From: Fragum whitleyi
Taxonomy: Eukaryota > Mollusca > Bivalvia > Cardiida > Cardiidae
Assembly (NCBI GenBank): GCA_948146395.1
Contig: OX411549.1
Span: 32,324,693-32,388,692, forward strand
Length of the DNA: 64,000 bases
Direction of reading: 5' to 3'
Part shown: one piece after another, positions 12,301 to 17,892 of the stretch
Position numbering within the stretch: the first letter of the stretch is position 1
How the letters are laid out: the number at the start of each line of letters is the position of its first letter
Program-made: the position numbers and the translations under genes
Notes under the pieces: generated by a model
What the model saw: the letters and a program-made list of their open reading frames with translations, nothing else
Databases searched by the model: none
Told to the model about the DNA's origin: nothing

Positions 12301-15300
12301 TTGCCCTTTGTTATTTTTGATACTTAGATTTTATCTGTGTTATTTTTGATACTTAGATTATATCTGGAGCATATCTCCTAAAGTATAATAGCTATTAACT
12401 TGAACAGTTATGGGTGGATCGATCTCATGGAGGAGAAGTGCAGTGCAGAAGAACTACAACTCTTACTTGCATAATTTTGGAGTTATTGCCCTTTGTTACT
12501 TTTGATACTTAGATTTTGTCTTGAGCATATCTCCTAAAGTATAATAGCTATCAACTTGAAACTTTATGGGTGGATAGATCTCATGGAGGAGAAGTGCAAT
12601 ACACCAGAACTATAACTCTTGCTTGCATAATTTTGGAGTTATTGCCGTTCGTTATTTTTATTACTTAGATTTAATAGGAGGTAAATCTCTGACAGTACAA
12701 AAGAATCTTCATCCTATTAGGCTTTAGTTTACTATCAAGCTTTGTGGCGGGGGATGTCCATGTCCAACATGCTCTTGTTTTTGTGACAATGCCTTGTTCG
12801 GGGAGCATAATCCGTCTCTGACGGCTCTTGTTTTTTTTTTTTTGTTGCTACCATAGAACATGCCCATATGAGTGACATCTCCAGAAGATGGTTAGTTGTT
12901 TCGGAAGATAGTGCAAGAATACATGATGAAACTACTGCTGAGATCTGTCATGGTTCTTTAATGTGCTAGGTGTAAAACACAGTCTCACTGGACCTCAGTT
13001 TAACCTCTCATCCAAAAGATAATTAGTTTGTTAGTGTGCAGGCCTGGGAATCAAACCCATGTGATTAACCTTCAATTGTTTTAAGGTCAATTGCTCTACC
13101 ATCTGAACTAATTGGGTTGACAATGAAGAGATAATGTGTTGATCTTATATAAATATGAAACTAAAAACCTAATCACATTTTGCTGTTCTCCAACAGATCG
13201 TGTTAAATCTATAAATGACCTGTAGCTGAGCATGGAGTCCCCTTATTTCATTTTACAGAATCTGCTACTAAGCTTGGTATCTACTTTCAGTTTTATTGTT
13301 TAATAGAAACATTTCCAGTGAAAGCAAGTAGTTGCATGCATATTCTTGAATTCTTTTTCATAGAGAGATTAAACAAACTTACAAGGCACTTAGTATGGAT
13401 GAATCTTGAAAGACACAAGTAAAATTTATTATTAGAAAAACATATATTCAATAAAAGTAGTGGACTTGTAATAGTTCCGCTGCTCTGCAATATTTCACAA
13501 GTCATGATCTGTCATAATGTTAACAGAGGTTTCATAATCAAATCATTGGGAAACCCCTGTTTACACTTTTAACAGGTATAACTTCCAAAACGCTGCTGAA
13601 CTTTTATGAGTCCATGACCTTTATTATTTATTCAATTTTGATACATACCCCTCTAGGAAGAAGAAGTACAGCCTGTGTCCTTAGATAAAGATAAAGCTGA
13701 AGAAGAAATAGACCCGGTTATGAAGCAGTATATGGACTTGGTTCAACAAAAACGGACAGAACCACAGAAACAAGATGTAAGCATTATTTTAACACTCTCC
13801 TGTTTTACAAAATTTTGGACCTGTCCAAATTCAAAGGTTTTGCAGACGAAATTTAAAGTGGATTTAATTTGAAAAATAACCATTCAGTAGGTAAAAAATA
13901 GTGTGAAAAAAGAAGAAATTGCTTGTCAGAAGCAGTTTCTTCTTTTTCAACAATTTTTTCTCAATCATAAAATCACAGGCACGTGAAAAGTAGGAATTAA
14001 ACAGCAAAGGGTTAAACACCAGATATAAAAATGCCTTATGGAGCTAAGAAAATGCATTCTTATATCAAAAAATTGTTTTAAGTGATGACATTTCTTTTCC
14101 TATCAGGACCAAGAAACTGACTGATAAAACTGAGTAATGCATTTACCAAACATACACAGAATTTACAATATTTTGATGAGACTATCTGGTCTTTAGATTG
14201 CTAACAATTTATTTTATTCTTCCTTTTGCATTGTCTCTTCATGAGGAGTGTAGTGACCAAGAACCATGACTCTAGGTAGCTTTATTTTTGGGGGTTTTCC
14301 CTTTGCTGTTTTTCATACTTGGACATCCAGCAATGTAACAAATGTACCTGTGTACATTTTTCACCTTCTTATTTCTCATTGATTACATATTTCAAAACAA
14401 ATCATTATGGTTGACAAAACCTGTGTTAAGAATAGTTAGATTTTAACTCGGTATTTCAAAAAAAAATTGATCATTCTATCTTTTTACCCACTATTATTTT
14501 GTAAGATGCTGCACAGCCCTGCATTTAGGGTGACAAAATGGTGCAAACTGTCTGCCAATTTTACCCTCCTTTGCACGTAAGTGCAAAGAGGGGTAAAATT
14601 GGTAAACAGTTTGAAGTTTTGTCATCCTGAACACAGGGGAGATCTTACCCTTTTATGTTTGTAAACCATGAAATGAGCACTTGCAGTGAAGTTGAGCCTA
14701 AAAGTCATATAACTTTCCCTTAAGAACTTTCAAATGTTTTCATGATTTTTAAAAAGCATTTATGATTGATTTTTGATAGCCACAAGTATATGGAGACCAA
14801 TTGTGTTAAGCTCATTTTCATATTACGTGTATTTATCTTTATTACATATATTTATCTTTATTACATGTGTTTAACTTTATTACACATATTTATCTTTATT
14901 ACACATATTTATCTTTATTACTTGTATTTATCTTTCAGTCTGAGAAAACAGCCTCACAAGCTGACAATGAATTATCCATAACTGAAGAAATTAAAAGGTA
15001 AGAAACTTTTTTGTGAGAATTCTTGACAAAGCAGCAAGTTATTTGTTTAAGTTGTTACAAGACATTTATTTGTTTGACATTTTGAAGGGTTTAATAAGTT
15101 ACTTAAAAGGTCTATTAGTGAAATTCTACATCATGCATTAAAAGTATTCTTAATTATGCATCGAAACTTTGATTCTATTTTTTCTGCCTGAACAAAGCTG
15201 TATTTACAACATTTGTTGCCCGTCGATTTATATATAGTTTATACAGGGCTACAGATAGAGGGGATATTTTGAATTTCAAATTGAAATATTTAAATGACAC

Positions 15301-16494
15301 TTGCAGAAATCCTTTGTGGTGGGTACACATTGAAATTGTCTGGCTGAGACAATTCCAATGAGTACCCACAACAAAGGGTTTCATTCAGAGATAAAGATAT
15401 TACATTGGCATTACCCCCTCTTATCTGTTCCTCTGATTTATAGAGAGTTAGACATCAAAGATAGAATTCTTTAACTTCTCTGATACAAATGCTGGCATCT
15501 ACTTATACATGAGCCTGTGCGTGAGATTTCCGACAATGTCAAATATGAGCCAAGCAAAGACTCTGACCAGTCTGTGCATCCACACAGTCTGTCGAGAGTT
15601 TTTACTATGTGTTAAGTAAAAAGATAAGGTCTCCAAATATCTGTAGACCATCAGGTAACTTAATATTTACAGTATGTGGTTTGATACGCTACCCAATGTT
15701 TGCACATCACGAAAATTTTAAATTGTTGGAAATGTAATGCACATGCTCATATATGATCTATCAGGCTAAAAATGGACCACCTGGGAAGTCTGTAAAATCG
15801 ATGGCTCAGCATGAAACAGTTGTAACTCCAAATATGTTTATAGGGAGTTACAACCGTTTCATGCTAAGCCCTTGAAATGTCAATTCTGGTCAGACAGCCT
15901 TGGCTGTGCAGACTGTTAAATGAAAAAAAATTTCACACCTAGCTGATTTTCTGAACACAGAATGATAATTTTACTGCTACTGAATCCATCGTTAACACTG
16001 TGTAAGTTGGATGTTTAACACTGTGTAAGTTGGATGTTTAGTAGTAACATCTTCTCTCTGTCTGTACTTTTGATCCCTGACGATGGCACTTATCCTTTCT
16101 GTTTTTCTGCCATGTTGAACAGCAGTTGGAGGCTAGGAAAGGATGTTATGGTATTTCTGGTTTGTGAAATAAGTTGGGTCCTTTGTTAGGTTGTCTAGTT
16201 GCCGCTATATAACTTAAAGATTGTTGAAAGCTGCGTTAAACTCCATCCAAACAAAATCAAATCTGTCTCTTCATTCTTAACATTAAGACATTTGTCTGTC
16301 TGTAATGCGATTTTGCCAGGCATTTATTCCAAAGCCTATTTTGTGAATCTGACACACTTGTCCGATTATTTATTAGGAGTTCCCATATGGTCCTTATTTG
16401 TGTGACAGACCACAAGGTTGAAATGAATGGAAATATATTTATGTTTGTGTTTTTCAGTGACAACGCAGAATCAGATGACGACTTTAATTGGTGA
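274..16494 (+). CDS. OFD1: OFD1 centriole and centriolar satellite protein, C-terminal part (11 exons, 5' partial)
   Basis: Exons: 274-322, 960-1254, 2275-2380, 2581-2709, 4675-4792, 6915-7045, 8258-8392, 9532-9692, 13657-13776, 14939-14997, 16458-16494. All have AG/GT borders and the phases agree, giving 1340 nt, or about 445 residues plus TGA. The N-terminal part, with the LisH domain expected for OFD1, lies left of the window. Visible in order: an acidic Asp/Ser segment, a helix around YRLKSLEKEATNLERAY, Ser/Pro-rich linkers with RPRPITVDDLE, a highly charged coiled coil (EEQKKKEEEEETRIWEEKQ), then DPVMKQYMDLVQQ and a final ESDDDFNW. From memory, human OFD1 has the same order near its end: a WERE-type charged helix, NPLEKYMKIIQQ, and an acidic tail ending in DDSW. 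OFD1 acts at the distal centriole, centriolar satellites and basal body and is needed for cilium formation. Identification is strong; the exact use of some acceptors is inferred. Confidence 0.88.
586..660. repeat. Small foldback element, family B
   Basis: A palindrome is centred on AGTGCCTATA...TATAGGCACT, with outer arms CAAGACTGTTG and CAATAGTG. A second copy lies at 28455-28530. It sits in an OFD1 intron. Confidence 0.6.
737..950. repeat. Degraded family C foldback element
   Basis: It contains the family C core inverted repeat AGACTAAGATCAG...CTGATCTTAGTCT and a flanking TGTACACAAAG...GGAAAAA frame, as in the copy at 1766-1940. The right terminus is degraded to AGGGTTAAAT. Confidence 0.5.
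960..1254 (+). CDS. OFD1: OFD1 exon b
   Basis: This exon codes an acidic, Ser/Asp-rich stretch followed by a helix ending KSLEKEAT. It ends on a codon boundary before a strong gtaagt donor. The acceptor at 959 follows a T-rich tract. Two more AG acceptors (974 and 986) are in the same phase, so shorter versions lacking 5 or 9 residues are possible. Confidence 0.85.
1374..1527. repeat. Long foldback element with arms of about 62 bp
   Basis: The left arm (AAGAGATGAAG...CTAATCACACT) is matched by the inverse of the right arm, about 62 bp each with few mismatches and a short loop. An arm fragment recurs at 13150-13175 (ATGAAACTAAAAACCTAATC). Confidence 0.75.
1766..1940. repeat. Family C foldback element, diverged copy
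   Basis: The core is GGACTAAGATCAGTCTGCAA...TGTGCAGTCTGATCT, with a left end TTTTCATGCT resembling the family terminus. It resembles the copies at 54706-54845 and 737-950. Confidence 0.5.
1953..2186. repeat. Family D inverted-repeat element (MITE)
   Basis: Terminal arms are GAGCCTTTGTGTGACATT and AATGTCACACAAAGGCTT, about 28 bp. The interior has the core CCAGCCTGTG...CCGCACAGTCTGACCAG. Other copies are at 15511, 27898 and 56790; fragments are at about 9036 and 52168. No coding capacity. Confidence 0.8.
2275..2380 (+). CDS. OFD1: OFD1 exon c
   Basis: The acceptor is atcatttcag and the donor CAAG|gtaatt. It reads NLERAYIDFHYQITNPSS and continues the LEKEA helix of the previous exon without interruption. 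It ends in phase 1. Confidence 0.85.
2581..2709 (+). CDS. OFD1: OFD1 exon d
   Basis: The acceptor is acatttacag and the donor ACAG|gtaaat. It codes a basic Ser/Pro-rich segment (SKGRRVASPNASPIAVRP), a likely disordered linker. Both phases are 1. A decayed copy of its first half lies in the next intron near 3720-3790. Confidence 0.85.
3690..3790 (+). pseudogene. Relic duplicate of OFD1 exon d
   Basis: From about 3721 the sequence repeats the first 70 or so bases of exon 2581-2709, with about eight substitutions and no indels, ending at CTCAACACC. Upstream intron bases also look alike (gggacactttgcttaca against gggcaacattttgtttaca). The reading frame is still open across the match, but the acceptor has been lost (ttttaaag instead of tttacagg) and the second half of the exon is missing. 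It is an exon-plus-flank duplication inside its own intron, probably not spliced. Confidence 0.75.
3818..3940. repeat. Foldback element with AGGCTCTGCCGAG core
   Basis: Arms TATCTAACGAGGTTATGGGA and TCCCACAACCAAGTTAGATA enclose a loop AAGGCTCTGCCGAGA. A close copy lies at 63678-63770, including the same right flank for about 80 bases. A related core is at 46032-46128. Confidence 0.7.
4422..4535 (+). pseudogene. Tc1/mariner-type transposase relic (C-terminal fragment)
   Basis: A 38-codon open stretch reads EEWSDIPQRVIQNLIRSM and then PCQAVI. This is the characteristic C-terminal end of Tc1-like transposases (the EWxxIPQxxIQxLIxSMxRRCQAVI pattern). No start, DDE core or terminal repeats are visible around it, so it is an old fragment within an OFD1 intron. 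Confidence 0.75.
4675..4792 (+). CDS. OFD1: OFD1 exon e
   Basis: The acceptor is tctgtttacag and the donor AAAGA|gtaagt. It reads DSLQELKGSGSYHKKKPS and then an acidic FSLSDMSDDDDKMK patch. It ends in phase 2. Confidence 0.85.
4866..4925. repeat. Family H foldback core
   Basis: The palindrome AGAAATTGCTTG...CAAGCAATTTCT matches the core of the longer copies at 13785-14012 and 57601-57830. Another core is at 7825-7885. Confidence 0.55.
5369..6414. mobile_element. Non-autonomous hAT element with 8-bp target duplication
   Basis: It begins TAGGGATGG and ends CCATCCCTA. Subterminal inverted sequence is rich in ATCGATTA and GAGTACTCG repeats at both ends. The 8-bp duplication GTATTTTT flanks it exactly (5361-5368 and 6415-6422). 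The 8-bp duplication and the AGGGATGG-type terminus are the hAT superfamily pattern. There is no transposase frame. It carries an inserted SINE at about 5646-5924. Confidence 0.85.
5646..5924 (-). mobile_element. SINE family alpha, with tRNA-like head
   Basis: On the minus strand the head reads AGCCCGATTAGCTCAGTTGG with box B GGGTTCGATTCCCG, then a central domain with GTTAAAGAACCATGAAGGAT, and a tail ending GCGATGATAA. A second full copy is at 12843-13120, and a head only at 41073-41151. It is nested in the hAT element. Confidence 0.8.
6424..6500 (-). repeat. SINE family beta fragment
   Basis: It matches the middle of the beta SINE copies (CCAGTACTACCATTACATTC...CCCACATAGGTTTATGA). Head and tail are missing. 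Confidence 0.5.
6627..6820. repeat. Family G inverted-repeat element (MITE)
   Basis: Ends are CAGAGGAACAGATAAGTGGGGG and TACCCCCTATCTATCTGTAGCTCTG-like. The centre is a foldback GAATCGTCTTGACAAGATGATTC, flanked by near-inverse GTTGGTACTC...GAGTACTATCAAC. Copies at 15244-15435 and 58548-58735 share all these parts. Confidence 0.75.
6915..7045 (+). CDS. OFD1: OFD1 exon f
   Basis: The acceptor is tgatatttcag and the donor TCTC|gtaaga. It reads ERPRPITVDDLEARPGSPS and then a short hydrophobic IMVV stretch. The compact motif with conserved-looking prolines in an otherwise low-complexity region suggests a short interaction motif (inference). Confidence 0.85.
7146..7501. mobile_element. Short non-autonomous hAT element
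   Basis: Terminal inverted repeats are CAGGGGTGTGGAA and TTTCCACACCCCT. The direct 8-bp repeat ACCTTGAC lies on each side (7138-7145 and 7502-7509). The interior has several ACTTGTCC/GGACAAGT inversions, probably subterminal transposase-binding repeats. No coding capacity. Confidence 0.85.
7825..7885. repeat. Family H foldback core
   Basis: AGAAGAAATTGCTTGCAACA...TGTAACAAGCTATTTCTTCT folds back on itself, as in the other family H copies. Confidence 0.5.
8258..8392 (+). CDS. OFD1: OFD1 exon g
   Basis: The acceptor is ttatttttccag and the donor TCAG|gtaggg. It is Pro/Ser-rich with two spaced tryptophans (SAWKTPSLDTAWKS). Phase is 1 at both ends. Confidence 0.85.
8586..8828. mobile_element. 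Family C MITE, complete copy with perfect 18-bp ends
   Basis: Exact terminal inverted repeats AACCCTTGTCATGCTGAA (8586-8603) and TTCAGCATGACAAGGGTT (8811-8828). The internal foldback is CATCAGCCTGCACATATGTG...GATGTTAGTC. Related copies: 61090-61320, 60602-60812, 59657-59860, 58055-58275, 54706-54845 and 1766-1940. Confidence 0.85.
9036..9135. repeat. Family D MITE, left fragment
   Basis: TGTGTGACATTTCCACCAAT is followed by the family D core CAGCCTGTGTAGTTGCACAGTCTG. The right arm is absent. Confidence 0.5.
9532..9692 (+). CDS. OFD1: OFD1 exon h (charged coiled coil)
   Basis: The acceptor is tctgtttatag. It codes about 54 residues, nearly all Glu/Lys/Arg/Gln, with the pattern TRIWEEKQRQKEEERRRLAE, a long single helix or coiled coil typical of the OFD1 C-terminal region. 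The donor gtctgt is the first unit of a TCTG microsatellite. Confidence 0.9.
9689..9712 (+). repeat. (TCTG)n microsatellite at an OFD1 splice donor
   Basis: The donor of exon 9532-9692 is the first of four GTCT units. Each unit presents a possible GT donor 4 bases on, all but the first shifting the frame. Confidence 0.7.
10106..11385 (+). mobile_element. Older Helentron-like element (AGCTCGAC family), interrupted
   Basis: It starts AGCTAGACTATTTGTAGAAA and continues GGCTATTCCAGTCATCTGGG, as in the younger copy. It is then broken at 10208/10957 by that younger copy. After 10957 the same tandem units resume (ATGCTCTGAAACTTTGTTTA) and run to a degraded 3' end near 11385 (CATCCAGCATTTGAACAAGTC...AGCTGTGG). 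The right limit is approximate. Confidence 0.65.
10209..10956 (+). mobile_element. Younger Helentron-like element (AGCTCGAC family)
   Basis: The 5' end is AGCTCGACTATTCGAAGAAT. The 3' end holds the inverse AGTCGAGCT, then hairpin GCTGTCCTCCGACAGC, then CTCTTG, then T. Between are repeats of about 170 bp marked by CACATGCTTCTGTGACCATA. Flanks are T on both sides with no target duplication. The opposite-strand copy at 55417-56409 defines the same ends. Confidence 0.8.
11424..12830 (+). mobile_element. Helentron-like element (TATGCTCCCCGAA family) with 156-bp tandem repeats
   Basis: The 5' end TATGCTCCCCGAA is followed by a small palindrome and a GTCC-rich stretch (11459-11515). Units of 156 bp start at about 12026, 12182, 12367 and 12523 (marker GAGCATATCTCCTAAAGTAT); one spacing is longer because of a 29-bp duplication. 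The 3' end has TTCGGGGAGCATA (inverse of the 5' end), hairpin CCGTCTCTGACGG, CTCTTG, then a T run. An extra hairpin-plus-CTCTTG module occurs at 12755-12777. Open frames inside are repeats, not genes. Confidence 0.8.
12843..13120 (-). mobile_element. SINE family alpha, second copy
   Basis: On the minus strand it has a tRNA-like head, the same central domain as the 5646-5924 copy and a 3' end GGTAGCAAC followed by a run of A (T run 12831-12842 on the plus strand). The Helentron-like element ends inside this A tail. Confidence 0.8.
13452..13622. repeat. Family F foldback element, diverged
   Basis: AGTAGTGGACTTGTAATAGT opens the left arm; the centre is TTAACAGAGGTTTC...GAAACCCCTGTTTA; the right end is GAGTCCATGACC. 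It matches the TTAA-flanked copy at 34552-34715. Confidence 0.6.
13657..13776 (+). CDS. OFD1: OFD1 exon i (conserved DPVMKQYM segment)
   Basis: The acceptor is ccctctag and the donor AAGAT|gtaagc; phase is 0 at both ends. It reads EEEIDPVMKQYMDLVQQKR. The motif matches the human OFD1 segment recalled as NPLEKYMKIIQQ and is the best single evidence for the gene's identity. The preceding intron (9693-13656) is packed with mobile elements. Confidence 0.92.
13785..14012 (-). repeat. Family H element, long copy
   Basis: About 225 bases match the reverse of 57601-57830, from TCCTGTTTTACAAAATTTTG through the AGAAATTGCTTG palindrome to CACAGGCACGTGAAAAGTAG and AACAGCAAAGGGTTAA. Its left end overlaps the start of the intron after OFD1 exon i. 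Confidence 0.65.
14505..14650. repeat. Family I foldback element
   Basis: The hairpin CCAATTTTACCCTCCTTTGC...GCAAAGAGGGGTAAAATTGG lies inside outer arms AAAATGGTGCAAACTG and CAGTTTGAAGTTTTGTC, followed by CATCCTGAACACAGG. The same plan occurs at 25021-25165. Confidence 0.65.
14826..14935 (+). repeat. 17-18 bp minisatellite forming an OFD1 pyrimidine tract
   Basis: About six units of ATTTATCTTTATTACAT run up to the acceptor of exon 14939-14997 and supply its pyrimidine-rich tract. Confidence 0.75.
14939..14997 (+). CDS. OFD1: OFD1 exon j
   Basis: The acceptor is atctttcag and the donor AAAAG|gtaaga. It reads SEKTASQADNELSITEEIK and ends in phase 2. The upstream pyrimidine-rich tract is a minisatellite (14826-14935). 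Confidence 0.85.
15244..15435. repeat. Family G MITE
   Basis: It opens CAGGGCTACAGATAGAGGGG and closes TACCCCCTCTTATCTGTTCC, with a central foldback TGAAATTGTCTGGC...GACAATTCCAATGAGTAC. No coding sequence. Confidence 0.75.
15511..15749. repeat. Family D MITE
   Basis: Arms are GAGCCTGTGCGTGAGATTTC and a diverged GGAAATGTAATGCACATGCTC; the core is CCAGTCTGTGCATCCACACAG. It is closest to the copy at 27898-28135. Confidence 0.75.
15991..16042 (+). repeat. 25-bp tandem duplication
   Basis: AACACTGTGTAAGTTGGATG is repeated exactly in tandem (unit about 25 bp) in the last OFD1 intron. Confidence 0.7.
16075..16240 (+). repeat. SINE family beta, headless copy
   Basis: It matches the beta SINE body and tail (GAGGCTAGGAAAGGATGTTA...GTTGAAAGCTGCGTTAAACT) in the plus direction, without the tRNA-like head. 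Confidence 0.6.
16458..16494 (+). CDS. OFD1: OFD1 terminal exon
   Basis: The acceptor is tgtttttcag. Twelve codons are followed by TGA, reading SDNAESDDDFNW. An acidic tail ending in tryptophan is the same pattern as the end of human OFD1. The 3' UTR runs to the poly(A) signal near 16820. Confidence 0.88.
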
Positions 16495-16819
16495 AGAATT
16501 GAGTATCTGCGGTATTCCATACAACAAATGTTATTTCACCCAATATCGAGAGAAGTCAGTGCAAAACTATTGAAAGTGAAAGTTATTCATGGGAGAAGGA
16601 TGAATTCAGTGTTCCTGTAATTAAGCTGTGCTTTTATGGTTTGTATAAAGGTAAAATCGAATGGTACATCATCAAAGTTCTCAGAAAGGTACCCTTTAGT
16701 TAATCGCCTATATTTTCCAGAGACTTGGCAATTGACGTCCCTACAGTTGCTTTGACAAGTTTCTCTCTGTCCGTTCATCCTCTTATCTCACGGGGCACGG
16801 AAGCGTCTTCGCCGATGAA

Positions 16820-16825
16820 AATAAA
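16820..16825 (+). terminator. OFD1: OFD1 poly(A) signal
   Basis: AATAAA lies 326 bases after the stop codon, with T/G-rich sequence following at about 16850-16900. It is the first canonical signal downstream of the OFD1 stop. Confidence 0.6.
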
Positions 16826-16829
16826 GCAT

Positions 16830-17610
16830 TTGGAAGAATGAACCATTCCCTTTTAGCGTGACAAGTGTTTGCTTTATGTCTTTCTTTAATTTGGTGGATA
16901 ACGAATAGAATATTTAAAGATCAAAATTCCGGGCATTCAGTTGACGTCGCCTAAAATGTTCGGAATCACTTACCCTGCCACATTTTAAACGAACCTTATC
17001 GAAAAACTCTACGGTCAAATTACTTCAAAATAAGACAATGCATTTTCAATACTTATTTCAGCAACGCAATTAATTTTCGAAGGTTTCAAAAATTAGGAAA
17101 GGAAGAATATTTACAAACGAAGACCAAATATATGGATTATTTTATCTGCTGCGCCGGGTACTCGTTTCCATGACATTTTATATGGCAGATGCACGCGCGC
17201 TTTGTTCGAAAACTTTATCGATTTTACATAACCATATGGAGATTGAAATCCGACAAGGAATGATACCAAATTCATTTTGATTGCTTCAAAATTAAAATTT
17301 TGTGGGGCAAAATCCGGTTAATTTTTGAACAACCCTCGTATTGTGCTATTACCATGGGTATATAGATTACTTGATGACCTATATCTACACAATTGCTTCT
17401 ATTCTCTCAATTTTCTGTACAATGTTTGACATTTAATTTTTAAGGAGGTTAGGATAAAAAAAGAATATATGTATCTGATTAAAAAACTTTATGCATTAGA
17501 AATCTTGATAAATTAGTGCATGTGTTTGATACCACAGCAAAAAACTTTTAAAACTTAAAAGAGTTCACCTAAGTTCCAGATTTTTGGTGTATTTATCTAT
17601 GATATGATTA
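16830..17610. other. Intergenic, nothing recognised
   Basis: AT-rich sequence downstream of OFD1 with no convincing exon, tRNA or repeat. Confidence 0.5.
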
Positions 17611-17614
17611 GTTA

Positions 17615-17776
17615 ATTAAGTGGATCTGTAATGGTTTCACAACATTTGGAAGTAATGAACTTTAGTAGTGTTTACTGAGGTCTTAATGATTTTATTAGGT
17701 AACCTCAGTCAACACTGTTAAAGATCATGAGTTCCCAAATTTTGAGGAACTATAACAGGTTCACTACCTTAAATTG
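17615..17776. repeat. Family F foldback element
   Basis: It starts TTAAGTGGATCTGTAATGGT and ends AACAGGTTCACTACCTTAA, with a central foldback TTACTGAGGTCTTAATGA...TTAGGTAACCTCAGT. TTAA is present at both edges. Confidence 0.65.
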
Positions 17777-17892
17777 CAATATCATGCTTTATGTTTATTC
17801 TTGTTGCAATAGCTCAAATTGTATAACAAATTTGTTGTATTTTAAGAAAACAAAATAAAAAAAAAAAATCCTCAGTAGACGACAAAAACATG

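Noticed and set aside
12010..12327. 105-residue open frame with internal duplication
   Set aside because: It follows the 156-bp repeat units of a Helentron-like element.
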